IMG/VR virus record: IMGVR_UViG_3300025099_000053
Location: 1 to 39,806 of that record
DNA: 39,806 nt
Origin: a virus
Reading direction: 5' to 3' (one strand)
The position numbers and the translations under genes were made by a program. The notes beneath the pieces are model-generated. The model was not told the origin of the DNA. It searched no databases and saw only the letters and a list, made by a program, of their open reading frames with translations. Positions 22,486 through 28,950 of this stretch are shown piece after piece. Position 1 is the stretch's first letter, and every line of letters begins with the position of its first letter.

Positions 22486-23542
22486 CCTTGATAAGTTTGT
22501 AGAAGAACATGAAGACGACCGTAAGTTAGAAGACCTAAAAAAAACTATAACCCGCTTACATAAGCAATTAGATAAAGAACGTGACAAAACAGTCATACTA
22601 CAAGAGACAGTGACAAGTGCAGTCAAAGATAGTATTGCAGATATAGATATACCTAAAGTAAAAGCGCCTAAGAAAGATACTAGAAAAAAAGGCGAAGAAG
22701 TAGCTGTAGCTGTATTAAGTGACTGGCAGTTAGGCAAGATTACAAAAACGTACAACTCTGAAATTGCTGCTGAACGAGTAAAAGTATATGCAGAAAAAGT
22801 TGTTGAGTTAACAAACATACAACGTGCTAGTCATCCAGTAAAAAAAGTTCACGTATGGGCATTAGGAGACTTAATAGAAGGTACTGATATATTTGCAGGT
22901 CAACAGTGGTTAGTAGATTCGGGTTTATATAGACAAATATTTAAAAACGGCGCGACAATGCTTGCAGAGTTTTTACGACACATGTTAGCAAACTTTGACG
23001 AAGTACACTTTGCTGGAGTTATTGGTAATCACGGAAGACTTGGTAGATTTGGTCAACATCATTATGAAGATAACGGAGATAGATTTTTATATGAGACTGT
23101 TCGCCTAATCCTTGCAGAAGAAAAACGAATCACGTGGGATATACCAGAAGGTTCTGATGGCGATAGGGCGTGGTACACTATCGACCGCATTGGTAATTAC
23201 AGCTGCATGCTTATACACGGAGACCAAATTCGCGGGTCACTTGGTATACCGTTCTATGGAGTTCGCAAAAAGGTATTAGGATGGAAAGCAGCGGCAATGG
23301 ACGGGCAGATGCCCGACTTCAAAGACTTAGCCTTTGGACATTGGCATCAGCTTTACCAACAAGAGTTTAACGGTATAACAGTTAGGTGTTCGGGTTCAAC
23401 TGAATCGTCTAATCATTATGCGTTAGAAGCACTAGCGGCACAGGGTAGACCAACACAAAGATTAATGTTTGTCCACCCACAAAAAGGATGTACTACAGTA
23501 GAATATCCAGCGGTCAGATTAGACGATAACGAAAAGGAGTAA
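22475..23542 (+). CDS. Calcineurin-like metallophosphoesterase
   Basis: A 355-residue protein from ATG 22475 (overlapping the previous stop). Residues 1-60 form a charged coiled coil. Phosphoesterase motifs follow: LSDWQLG (about 82), LGDLIEGTD (about 132), GNHGRLG (about 184), IHGD (about 248) and FGHWHQL (about 288). In motif I the usual D-x-H reads D-x-Q, which I recall from related actinophage proteins. The family binds two metal ions; the phage substrate may be DNA (SbcD/Mre11-like) but is unproven. It lies between endolysin and holin. Confidence 0.8.
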   Translation: MTSSLDKFVEEHEDDRKLEDLKKTITRLHKQLDKERDKTVILQETVTSAVKDSIADIDIPKVKAPKKDTRKKGEEVAVAVLSDWQLGKITKTYNSEIAAERVKVYAEKVVELTNIQRASHPVKKVHVWALGDLIEGTDIFAGQQWLVDSGLYRQIFKNGATMLAEFLRHMLANFDEVHFAGVIGNHGRLGRFGQHHYEDNGDRFLYETVRLILAEEKRITWDIPEGSDGDRAWYTIDRIGNYSCMLIHGDQIRGSLGIPFYGVRKKVLGWKAAAMDGQMPDFKDLAFGHWHQLYQQEFNGITVRCSGSTESSNHYALEALAAQGRPTQRLMFVHPQKGCTTVEYPAVRLDDNEKE

Positions 23543-23544
23543 TT

Positions 23545-23763
23545 ATGACAGCATCAATTTATTGGAAGAATGCCTTAATTAGAGCTGCGAGAACTTTTAT
23601 ACAGGGTTTTCTCGGTGGATTATCAGCAAACTTGTTAATAGGTAATGAAGCAGAAATGCTATACGCAGCCTTTATGGGTGGCGCAGCTTCTGCTATTTCT
23701 TTATTGCAGAATGCTATAGAAGATAGTCCAAATAAATGGGGTAATACTATACCAAAAGGATAG
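23545..23763 (+). CDS. r1t-type holin
   Basis: A 72-residue membrane protein. NALIRAARTFIQGFLGGLSANLL followed by EMLYAAFMGGAASAISLLQNAIE fits the r1t-like holin family, with its W..al.RA..TF.Qg opening and second small-residue helix. Two membrane segments are expected, with a polar C terminus ending NKWGNTIPKG. It forms lesions in the cytoplasmic membrane to release the endolysin. A strong AAAAGGAG site precedes it. Such holins are typical of Gram-positive, especially actinobacterial, phages. Confidence 0.75.
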   Translation: MTASIYWKNALIRAARTFIQGFLGGLSANLLIGNEAEMLYAAFMGGAASAISLLQNAIEDSPNKWGNTIPKG

Positions 23764-23766
23764 TAA

Positions 23767-23931
23767 ATGTCTTTATACGCAAGAAAAAAAGGCATAAAGG
23801 GTCGTAAGCCAAAAAAGAATTACGATGAGCGTATATGTGAAAAAGAAACTTGTGATATAAAGCTATCTATTTACAATAAAAAGAAATTTTGTTATACTCA
23901 TACTAAGCCAGTAAAGCGCTGGTCTAAATAA
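23767..23931 (+). CDS. Small basic protein with putative C-C-C-H zinc site
   Basis: A 54-residue ORF. The N terminus is Lys/Arg-rich (ARKKGIKGRKPKK). It is followed by CEKETC, then LSIYNKKKFCYTH, a C-x4-C...C-x2-H arrangement. The C..C...LS.YN....C..H pattern occurs in small zinc proteins of actinobacteria and their phages. It may bind nucleic acid. It is the last gene of the lysis unit, ending before weak and strong hairpins. Confidence 0.55.
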   Translation: MSLYARKKGIKGRKPKKNYDERICEKETCDIKLSIYNKKKFCYTHTKPVKRWSK

Positions 23932-24050
23932 TATAGAAAGTAAAAACTTTCTGTCTTTATTTTGGTACTAAACATAGTGGTTACGTAAGTAATTGTTTGT
24001 GATAGGACATGCGTACGTAAATCGTATAGTAGGGGTACTATACAAAACAA
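23932..24050. other. Non-coding region with two inverted repeats
   Basis: After the last rightward lysis-region gene. AGAAAGT-AAAA-ACTTTCT (23935-23952), followed by GTCTTTATTTT, could be a weak terminator. GTATAGTA-GGGG-TACTATAC (24024-24043) is a perfect 8-bp inverted repeat with a G4 loop and no T-run. TTACGTAA- and GTACGTAA-like words also occur. No ORF is visible. It could hold an operator, a small RNA, or a replication or packaging site, but none is demonstrated. Confidence 0.45.
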
Positions 24051-24076
24051 AAACCACCTTTGCAGGTGGTTTTTTG
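24046..24076. terminator. Bidirectional terminator between convergent genes
   Basis: AAACCACCT (24051-24059), loop TTGC, AGGTGGTTT (24064-24072), then TTTTG. The reverse strand reads a similar stem followed by TTTGTTTTG. It lies between the rightward lysis operon and the 3' end of the leftward gene (24152), so it probably stops both. Confidence 0.85.
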
Positions 24077-24151
24077 TTTATCGGTTGCCCGACTATTAAG
24101 CAAAGGATGGTTTAGGTTCTTTACTCAAAATAGAGAATACACTAAATGTAT

Positions 24152-24772
24152 TTAATTTAGTATATCAGCTTTACGTTTTAATGTATCAGCAAGTTCTATA
24201 ACGTCAGATTCGCCTAGTTTGTATAAATGGTCTTTAGCTTCGTCTAATGTTTTGACTAATACTAATTCACATTCTTCTAATGAAGTGTTAAGTAGTTGTA
24301 GTAAGTCTTTACCCTTTACAGTCTGTTGTATTGTCTGTAATGCAGCAATTGCATTATTGGTACGTTCTGTTACAACATGGGCATGAGATTTTTGAACGTC
24401 AGCTTTTGCAACAGACTGTTTAGGTTTTGAAGTAGCGTTGGGAACTACGCTAACTACATCTTCCATTTCTTCGCTAGTAACACCAGCACTAAGTAAAACG
24501 CGTAAGCAACGACCACGTGCTACAGTCTCTGCTTTTTCTAGTTTTTTATCTTTTGCTATTTTTTCTGCACCATGACCAGTACATATAGCATCAGAGTCTC
24601 CATCGTAAAAAGTTGCTTTAAATATAATTGTGCCATCTACTATGTCAACAATTTCTGTAAGAAGTTTACCGTTAGGATATTCTTTGTTCATTTGTTCAAT
24701 AAGTTCGTCTACGTTTACGTAATCATCGTAGTAACTTGGTTTATTATATTTTAAGTTTGTTCCTTGTGTCAT
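24152..24772 (-). CDS. Putative single-strand annealing/recombination protein
   Basis: The only leftward gene. The start is taken at 24772, because AGAAGGATGG (reverse strand, 24787-24778) then falls 5 bases upstream; the ATG inside GGATGG at 24781 is in frame but is part of the ribosome-binding site. The 206-residue product has an N-terminal YVNVDELIEQMNKEYP..., then IIFKATFYDGDSDAICTGHGAEK, and LEKAETVARGRCLRVLLSAG. That AET-A-GR-L block is typical of phage ERF/Rad52-like annealing proteins (often ETSAIGRALA). The C-terminal half is helical. Placement beside the initiator module supports recombination or replication; other DNA-metabolism roles are possible. Confidence 0.45.
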   Translation of the reverse strand: MTQGTNLKYNKPSYYDDYVNVDELIEQMNKEYPNGKLLTEIVDIVDGTIIFKATFYDGDSDAICTGHGAEKIAKDKKLEKAETVARGRCLRVLLSAGVTSEEMEDVVSVVPNATSKPKQSVAKADVQKSHAHVVTERTNNAIAALQTIQQTVKGKDLLQLLNTSLEECELVLVKTLDEAKDHLYKLGESDVIELADTLKRKADILN

Positions 24773-24981
24773 CTGTTCCATCCTTCTCTAATATAAGTAT
24801 TAACAATTCTGCTATCGATAACATCAATATAGAATTTGTATCTACTTTTTTTGTTTTTGTAAAAACGTCAGCTACGTTAGCTACGTTATTTTTTATATCT
24901 TTTAATTGCATAACTAAAATTGTAATACATGTAGCATTATATGCAACAACTGTTACAATAAATTTTACGGAAGGAGCGGAA
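24773..24981. promoter_or_regulatory. Divergent control region between recombination and HTH genes
   Basis: 209 bases between back-to-back starts, very AT-rich. Rightward: TGT-TACAAT (24951-24959), an extended -10, then GGAAGGAG (24969-24976) before ATG 24982. Leftward: TTTACA and TACAAA on the reverse strand (24863-24858 and 24839-24834). An imperfect inverted repeat with two AGCTACGTT units lies at 24864-24887. This is the best candidate for an early control switch. Confidence 0.55.
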
Positions 24982-25164
24982 ATGGAAAACTACTTAACAT
25001 GTCAAGACATTGCAAAGATGTTTAACGTAAAGTTAAGAACAGTATATGTATGGATTCAAAGGTCAAAAAATGGTAACCACTTTTTACCCGAACCCGATAT
25101 GCGTATAGATAATAAACCGTTATGGAAAACAAGTACCATAGCAGCAGTAAAAGAAAGAGTATAG
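24982..25164 (+). CDS. Excisionase/MerR-type HTH DNA-binding protein
   Basis: A 60-residue protein. LTCQDIAKMFNVKLRTVYVWIQR is a helix-turn-helix of the HTH_17/excisionase type, followed by a short wing with LPEPDMRIDNKPLWKTSTI, the usual continuation in these small proteins (the W..s.i segment). It binds DNA, either as a transcription regulator or as an accessory protein in replication. No integrase is present, so true excision is unlikely. GGAAGGAG precedes ATG 24982; the longer upstream frame is control region. Confidence 0.75.
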   Translation: MENYLTCQDIAKMFNVKLRTVYVWIQRSKNGNHFLPEPDMRIDNKPLWKTSTIAAVKERV

Positions 25165-25178
25165 ATAAAGGATGGTAA

Positions 25179-25466
25179 ATGGAATTATTACGAGGACAAA
25201 TAGTACCTACTAGCACAGCGTATAAAAAAGTTAGTCAAAAGGATAAGGTCGAGTGGGCTTTAAAAACTTTTAAAGAAGTTACAGGCGATGAGTTTACTTA
25301 TGACTTGAGAATCAAAAGATACGGCGCTATCATTTATGACCTAAGAGATGACGGTTGGGATATTAAAACACTCGAACCTAAGAATCAAAAAGATAAGAAG
25401 TGGGCATTTAAACTTATAAGTGAACCTTCTACAAAAGAGGATGGTCAAAGAATGTTAGCATTATGA
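25179..25466 (+). CDS. Winged-helix (HTH_39-like) DNA-binding protein
   Basis: A 95-residue protein with AAAGGATGG just before the ATG. FTYDLRIKRYGAIIYDLRDDGWDIKTLEP followed by KKWAFKLI resembles the HTH_39 winged-helix family (R..RI.dLR..Gw.I.t......g...Y.L). It is probably a regulator or a replication accessory protein acting with the initiator encoded next, whose ATG overlaps its stop region. Confidence 0.6.
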   Translation: MELLRGQIVPTSTAYKKVSQKDKVEWALKTFKEVTGDEFTYDLRIKRYGAIIYDLRDDGWDIKTLEPKNQKDKKWAFKLISEPSTKEDGQRMLAL

Positions 25467-26245
25467 AAGAACGTATAAGTGCTTCCGAGTACTTTGCAAT
25501 ATTACCCGAATCAGTATTGTTTGCAGCAATAAGCAGTAATGCTGTAAGACTATATTGTATCTTAAGAAGACGAGCAGACGAGAAATCTAATGCTTGTTAT
25601 CCTTCGCAAAAGTATTTAGCAGACTCAATGTATTGCAGTACTAGAACTGTACAAAGAGCATTAGAAGAGTTAATAAAGATAGGCGCAGTAACAGTAGAGC
25701 ATAGAATGATTGAAGGCACAGATGCTTTTACATCTAATATGTATTACCTACATGCCACAATTGCGCAAGGTAGCGCGCCCGTGCGTAAGGGTAGCGCATC
25801 TAAGTCGCAAGGGTCACGCGCCCGTGTCGTACAAAACAAAGCCATTAAACATAGCCAAGAAACAAGTACGAAAAAGAAATCACGTAAACGTGATTTACTT
25901 TTTGAAGAAATGTGTAAAGGGTTAGGGTTTAATTGGAAGGAAGGTATGACTGATTCTGAAAAAGGAAGAGTCAATAAAGCGTGCGGAGAACTTCGCAAAG
26001 CTAATGCAACACCCGAACAAGTTGCAGCTGTAATAACACACTATAAAAAAAATTGGAAAGATGTTATTTTAACTGCTACTGCAATATCAAGTAATTGGAC
26101 AACACTTAAAAATGAAATTAAAGAAACTAAACCAGTAAGAACACACGATTGTAAAACTGACGGTTGCAACTGGATTGATACAGACTACAGCGGGGCGTAT
26201 AAATTATATATATGTCAATTCTGTAGAAAGGAGAAAAAGGAATGA
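25463..26245 (+). CDS. Replication initiator-like protein (HTH_36 domain, C-terminal zinc finger)
   Basis: A 260-residue protein. The N-terminal domain (residues 20-90), with YCILRRRADEKSNACYPSQKYLADSMYCSTRTVQRALEELIKIGAV, is an HTH_36-type winged helix common in phage and plasmid replication initiators. A basic linker (residues 100-145) follows, then a helical middle (KGRVNKACGELRKANATPEQV, reminiscent of DnaD/DnaB-loader-type regions). The C-terminal HDCKTDGCNW...YICQFCRKEKKE has four cysteines that could bind zinc. No polymerase or helicase is encoded, so it probably recruits host replication proteins. Confidence 0.65.
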   Translation: MKERISASEYFAILPESVLFAAISSNAVRLYCILRRRADEKSNACYPSQKYLADSMYCSTRTVQRALEELIKIGAVTVEHRMIEGTDAFTSNMYYLHATIAQGSAPVRKGSASKSQGSRARVVQNKAIKHSQETSTKKKSRKRDLLFEEMCKGLGFNWKEGMTDSEKGRVNKACGELRKANATPEQVAAVITHYKKNWKDVILTATAISSNWTTLKNEIKETKPVRTHDCKTDGCNWIDTDYSGAYKLYICQFCRKEKKE

Positions 26246-26427
26246 AGAAATTTGACGTATACCTAACTGGTAGAATTGGTGTACAAGCACCGAACAAAAA
26301 AGATGCTGAAAGAATTGTAAAGCAAAAATTAAATGTGATACATCCGATGTTTAACATACAAATAATGATTACTAAAGAAGATTATTTAGACGCTGGAGAG
26401 GATTATAGACCCGAAGGTACAGAATGA
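26242..26427 (+). CDS. 61-residue hypothetical protein
   Basis: A small protein with a beta-alpha-beta look (FDVYLTGRIGVQAPNKKDAERIVKQKLN, then FNIQIMITKEDY), like the short VxVxAxxxxeAxxxV domains seen in many phage proteins. Function is unknown. It sits between the initiator and the HNH gene, overlapping both by a few bases. The upstream GAAAGGAGAAAAAGGA provides a ribosome-binding site. Confidence 0.55.
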   Translation: MKKFDVYLTGRIGVQAPNKKDAERIVKQKLNVIHPMFNIQIMITKEDYLDAGEDYRPEGTE

Positions 26428-26744
26428 ACGACACAACATATCCTTATGGTGGCATACCGCCAAAGGATAGAGCGACTAGACGTAAGTTATTAAGAGAAGC
26501 TGTTGTATTAGAATCTAAAGGCGTTTGTGAGTGGGCAGAGTGCAGCAGCAGAGGTACTGACATGGCACACATCAAAGCAGCTGGTATGGGTGGCGCTATC
26601 TCTAATGACACTTTAGACAACGTTGCATTCTTATGTCACTTCCACCACGATGTACTTGATTTTCGTATGTCTATGAAACAAAGAAGTTTTGCACTACAAC
26701 AATTAGTAAGAAGTTATGTATTAGGTAACAGAAAAAAAATCTAA
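26424..26744 (+). CDS. HNH endonuclease
   Basis: A 106-residue protein with the HNH order: CEWAEC (first Cys pair), DMAHIKAAGMGG (catalytic His region), DTLDNVAFLCHFHHDVLD (Asn plus second Cys/His region). These metal-dependent nucleases cleave DNA and in phages act in packaging, replication or as free-standing homing enzymes. Packaging-related HNH genes usually neighbour the terminase, but this one lies beside the initiator, so a replication or recombination role is more likely. Confidence 0.8.
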   Translation: MNDTTYPYGGIPPKDRATRRKLLREAVVLESKGVCEWAECSSRGTDMAHIKAAGMGGAISNDTLDNVAFLCHFHHDVLDFRMSMKQRSFALQQLVRSYVLGNRKKI

Positions 26745-26748
26745 AAAC

Positions 26749-26786
26749 TTTACACATTGTATTACAAAGTGCTACAATAATATTGT
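26749..26786 (+). promoter_or_regulatory. Promoter with operator-like palindrome, leaderless
   Basis: TTTACA (26749-26754) and TGC-TACAAT (26770-26778), with TATTAC-AAA-GTGCTA at 26760-26774, a diverged copy of the cassette operator. The ATG at 26787 is only 8 bases from the -10 and has no Shine-Dalgarno sequence. Confidence 0.55.
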
Positions 26787-27662
26787 ATGAAAAAAGAAAA
26801 ATCAGCTTTCAGAAGACTTGAGGTTTTAGAAAAATACGAACTTACAAAGTTCGAGTACAACGACCTTATGACTCAAAAGCACATGTACGATACAGAGTAT
26901 CAAGGTACTAACTGTTTCTTCTGCGGTAGTTTTATTATGTACCCAGTAGTTTTCAATTATCCTAACGAACAACGTAAATTCAATGCAGGTACAGATTGTG
27001 CAGACATGGTACATCAAGGTACTAACTTTGAGGCACTAAGACTTCAAGCAGCAAAAGCAAGAGAACGTGCAAGAATACAACAACAATACTTAGATACCAT
27101 AGAAGAATTTAAAAAAGATTATCCGCAGTTAGCACAAGCAGCAGAATATTTTAGTAACGAGAATATGTTATTAGCTGATGTATATGACAAAGCTAAGTTC
27201 GGTTTAACAGAAAAGCAAATAGCATTCTTAGAAAAACTATGTTTAGAACAATGGCAAAAAGAAGTTGATGCGTTTGCAAAACTTATTAACAAAGCAAATG
27301 TACCAGCTTTAACAATTGGCGAAATAACAACAGAAGTTACCATAAGCAAATACTATTACAAAGAACAAGCATTTTACGGTCAAGAAAAAGCAATTATAGA
27401 AACTAAAGAAGGTCAGACATTGTTTACTGGTAAGACCAAAGCATTAGTTCAATGGTTAAATACTGACGAGTACAGAGAAGATGTTGCAGAGTTTTGGGAA
27501 CAAGATAAAAAAGAACGCAAAGGTGTTCTAACTTGGAACAAAGAATACTACAAAGAACATACAAAAGGTATTGCAACACTAGAAGTTACTTTTGTTGTTG
27601 AAGAAGATAATACAAAAGGTACTGCAAAAATTAAAAACTTTTACCCTATAGGTAAAGTATGA
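26787..27662 (+). CDS. Hypothetical protein with Cys-rich N-terminal motif
   Basis: A 291-residue protein I do not recognise. NCFFCGSFIMYPVVF...KFNAGTDCADMVHQGT near residues 40-75 has C-x2-C and a later GTDCAxxxH, a pattern of zinc-ribbon-like domains ending G.DCA. The middle (residues 75-150) is helical and charged. The C-terminal 100 residues (KAIIETKEGQTLFTGKTKALVQWL, IATLEVTFVVEEDN) look beta-rich. Its message appears leaderless. It overlaps the next gene by 4 bases. Possibly a nucleic-acid-binding accessory protein. Confidence 0.6.
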   Translation: MKKEKSAFRRLEVLEKYELTKFEYNDLMTQKHMYDTEYQGTNCFFCGSFIMYPVVFNYPNEQRKFNAGTDCADMVHQGTNFEALRLQAAKARERARIQQQYLDTIEEFKKDYPQLAQAAEYFSNENMLLADVYDKAKFGLTEKQIAFLEKLCLEQWQKEVDAFAKLINKANVPALTIGEITTEVTISKYYYKEQAFYGQEKAIIETKEGQTLFTGKTKALVQWLNTDEYREDVAEFWEQDKKERKGVLTWNKEYYKEHTKGIATLEVTFVVEEDNTKGTAKIKNFYPIGKV

Positions 27663-28054
27663 GATACGATTTACAAGGTATATATGCAGAAGACCTAGAC
27701 GGTTATCCGCTAGAACTTAATACTGACAACTACTTATCAAAAGAATGTAAACACATGGGTTTAGCTGCATTATCAGAAGCAAGACATGATTTACTAAACT
27801 TAGGTATTGGTTCAGAACCAACAGAAGGTTTACATGTATTTGACCTTGAAGCTTATGAAGAAGAACTTAAAAAAGATGCACTTTGTAGTTTTGCTTTAGC
27901 AGGAGTTTACACAATAGAAGCTACACATCAATATAAAGATAACTGCGAGTGTAGAGATTGTGTGACTGACAGGCTTATAGATTATGGTTTACCAGTCAAA
28001 GAAGCTTTTGAACTTAGTTATTTGCAAAAAACTTATAACAAAAAAGCTGCCTAA
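27659..28054 (+). CDS. Hypothetical protein
   Basis: A 131-residue acidic protein, helical (ALSEARHDLLNLG, EEELKKDALCSFALAG). CECRDC with a preceding TIEATHQYKDN near residue 95 gives three cysteines and one histidine that could bind a metal. Function is unknown. Its ATG overlaps the stop of the preceding gene, so the pair is one transcriptional unit. Confidence 0.55.
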   Translation: MRYDLQGIYAEDLDGYPLELNTDNYLSKECKHMGLAALSEARHDLLNLGIGSEPTEGLHVFDLEAYEEELKKDALCSFALAGVYTIEATHQYKDNCECRDCVTDRLIDYGLPVKEAFELSYLQKTYNKKAA

Positions 28055-28063
28055 TCATATATT

Positions 28064-28082
28064 GTGATACAATATTAGTATT
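28064..28082 (+). promoter_or_regulatory. Putative leaderless promoter with GTGATAC half-site
   Basis: TTGTGATACAAT contains TGA-TACAAT (-10 at 28068-28073). The ATG at 28083 is 9 bases beyond and has no Shine-Dalgarno sequence. Only the right half of the cassette operator (GTGATA) is present. Confidence 0.5.
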
Positions 28083-28253
28083 ATGAACGCACCAAAAGTG
28101 TATGTTGTAAGAGCTGTTGCTTTAACAGGTCGTGTTTGGATTCACGAGTATGAATCTAAATCCGATGCTTTAAACAAAGTAAGAGAATACAAAGACAATG
28201 GCGGCTACATAGTATCTCAAAGCTTTTATACCAAAACTCTTATTAATCAATAA
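28083..28253 (+). CDS. 56-residue hypothetical protein
   Basis: A small protein, YVVRAVALTGRVWIHEYESKSDALNKVREYKDNGGYIVSQSF in its core: strand, strand, helix, strand, like many small phage proteins of the form V.a....f..ka.A...l. It has its own -10 upstream and lies between two promoters, so it may be transcribed alone. No family recognised. Confidence 0.55.
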   Translation: MNAPKVYVVRAVALTGRVWIHEYESKSDALNKVREYKDNGGYIVSQSFYTKTLINQ

Positions 28254-28267
28254 ATCTTTAAATTGTG

Positions 28268-28321
28268 TTGCATAACGTGATACAGTTACTATAATCTATT
28301 ATGTAAGTTAAAAAAGGATGG
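28268..28321 (+). promoter_or_regulatory. Promoter cassette with AAAGGATGG ribosome-binding site
   Basis: TTGCAT (28268-28273), 16 bases, perfect TATAAT (28290-28295). GTGATAC (28277-28283) lies in the spacer directly after TTGCATAAC, so the palindrome right arm is shifted relative to the -10. AAAGGATGG at 28313-28321 precedes ATG 28328. By sequence this should be one of the strongest promoters in the window. Confidence 0.7.
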
Positions 28322-28327
28322 TTAAAA

Positions 28328-28621
28328 ATGGCGTTTCAAGAATGGTTAAAAACCTTTGTTGATGAAACAGACAAAATAAAATTGACTGATGAATTTGCAG
28401 TTGAATACAATGTTCAAGGTCAAAAAGGTGTTATGGAATACAAGATGGATGAAATCGTTGAGTTCCTAAATACTGCTGATGAAGGAATACAATTACGAGT
28501 CAGAGATGACATTGTAAAAATGGATTTCTACAATGTGCCAGCTAAAGACTTTAAGTTCTACTTCACACAAGTAGCAAAAGCAATGGCAAATGTTTACCAA
28601 GTAAATTACGCAAAATGTTAG
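28328..28621 (+). CDS. Hypothetical protein
   Basis: A 97-residue acidic, mostly helical protein of unknown function (FQEWLKTFVDETDK, MEYKMDEIVEFLNTADEGI, FKFYFTQVAKAMANVY). It is the first gene behind the strong cassette at 28268, so it is probably expressed early and at a high level, a behaviour typical of host-takeover proteins, but this is only inferred from the promoter. Confidence 0.6.
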   Translation: MAFQEWLKTFVDETDKIKLTDEFAVEYNVQGQKGVMEYKMDEIVEFLNTADEGIQLRVRDDIVKMDFYNVPAKDFKFYFTQVAKAMANVYQVNYAKC

Positions 28622-28634
28622 AAGGGAAATAACA

Positions 28635-28904
28635 ATGGCAAAACCATTAACAGACGATGAATGTAAAGATATATTAATACAAGCAATGGAATGGTCAAAG
28701 AATACTAGCGTTACAGTATTTAATGATTTTGTTAACATTGCACATAATTCTTTTAGTGAAGATATTAACTACAGCAAAGTTGATTTTTTTAAGTATGGAT
28801 ATAAAGAGCTTGTTATGTTTGGAGAATGTCTAAGTTTATTTAACGATAGAGGTTACCACCAAGTAACAAAGTTAATAGATTATGTTTTAGATTATGTTGA
28901 ATAA
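28635..28904 (+). CDS. Hypothetical protein
   Basis: An 89-residue acidic protein, second gene behind the cassette at 28268. It has AAGGGAAA as ribosome-binding site. It appears helical (DDECKDILIQAMEWSKN, YKELVMFGECLSLFNDRG, VTKLIDYVLDYVE). The end of the gene contains the TTGAAT -35 of the next promoter. No family recognised. Confidence 0.6.
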   Translation: MAKPLTDDECKDILIQAMEWSKNTSVTVFNDFVNIAHNSFSEDINYSKVDFFKYGYKELVMFGECLSLFNDRGYHQVTKLIDYVLDYVE

Positions 28905-28945
28905 ATATCACAACGTGATACAATAGATTGTGAAAGAAAGGATGG
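28897..28945 (+). promoter_or_regulatory. Promoter/operator cassette with perfect palindrome
   Basis: TTGAAT (28897-28902), 16 bases, TGA-TACAAT (28919-28924). TATCAC-AAC-GTGATA at 28906-28920 is a perfect inverted repeat, the best copy of the operator. AAAGGATGG at 28937-28945 precedes ATG 28951. Confidence 0.75.
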
Positions 28946-28950
28946 AAAAA

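Noticed and set aside
22399-22818. 139-residue ORF on the - strand
   Set aside because: It lies wholly opposite the metallophosphoesterase and its upstream gene, is Ser/Leu-rich as expected for a reverse-strand shadow, and has no ribosome-binding site.
23932-24050. Possible tRNA or other structured RNA gene in the intergenic gap
   Set aside because: No cloverleaf, no T-arm GTTCRANNC box and no CCA end; only short inverted repeats are visible.
24982-25164. HTH protein as a true excisionase implying lysogeny
   Set aside because: No integrase gene, attachment site or CI-type repressor is recognisable in what appears to be a complete genome, so only a DNA-binding role is claimed.
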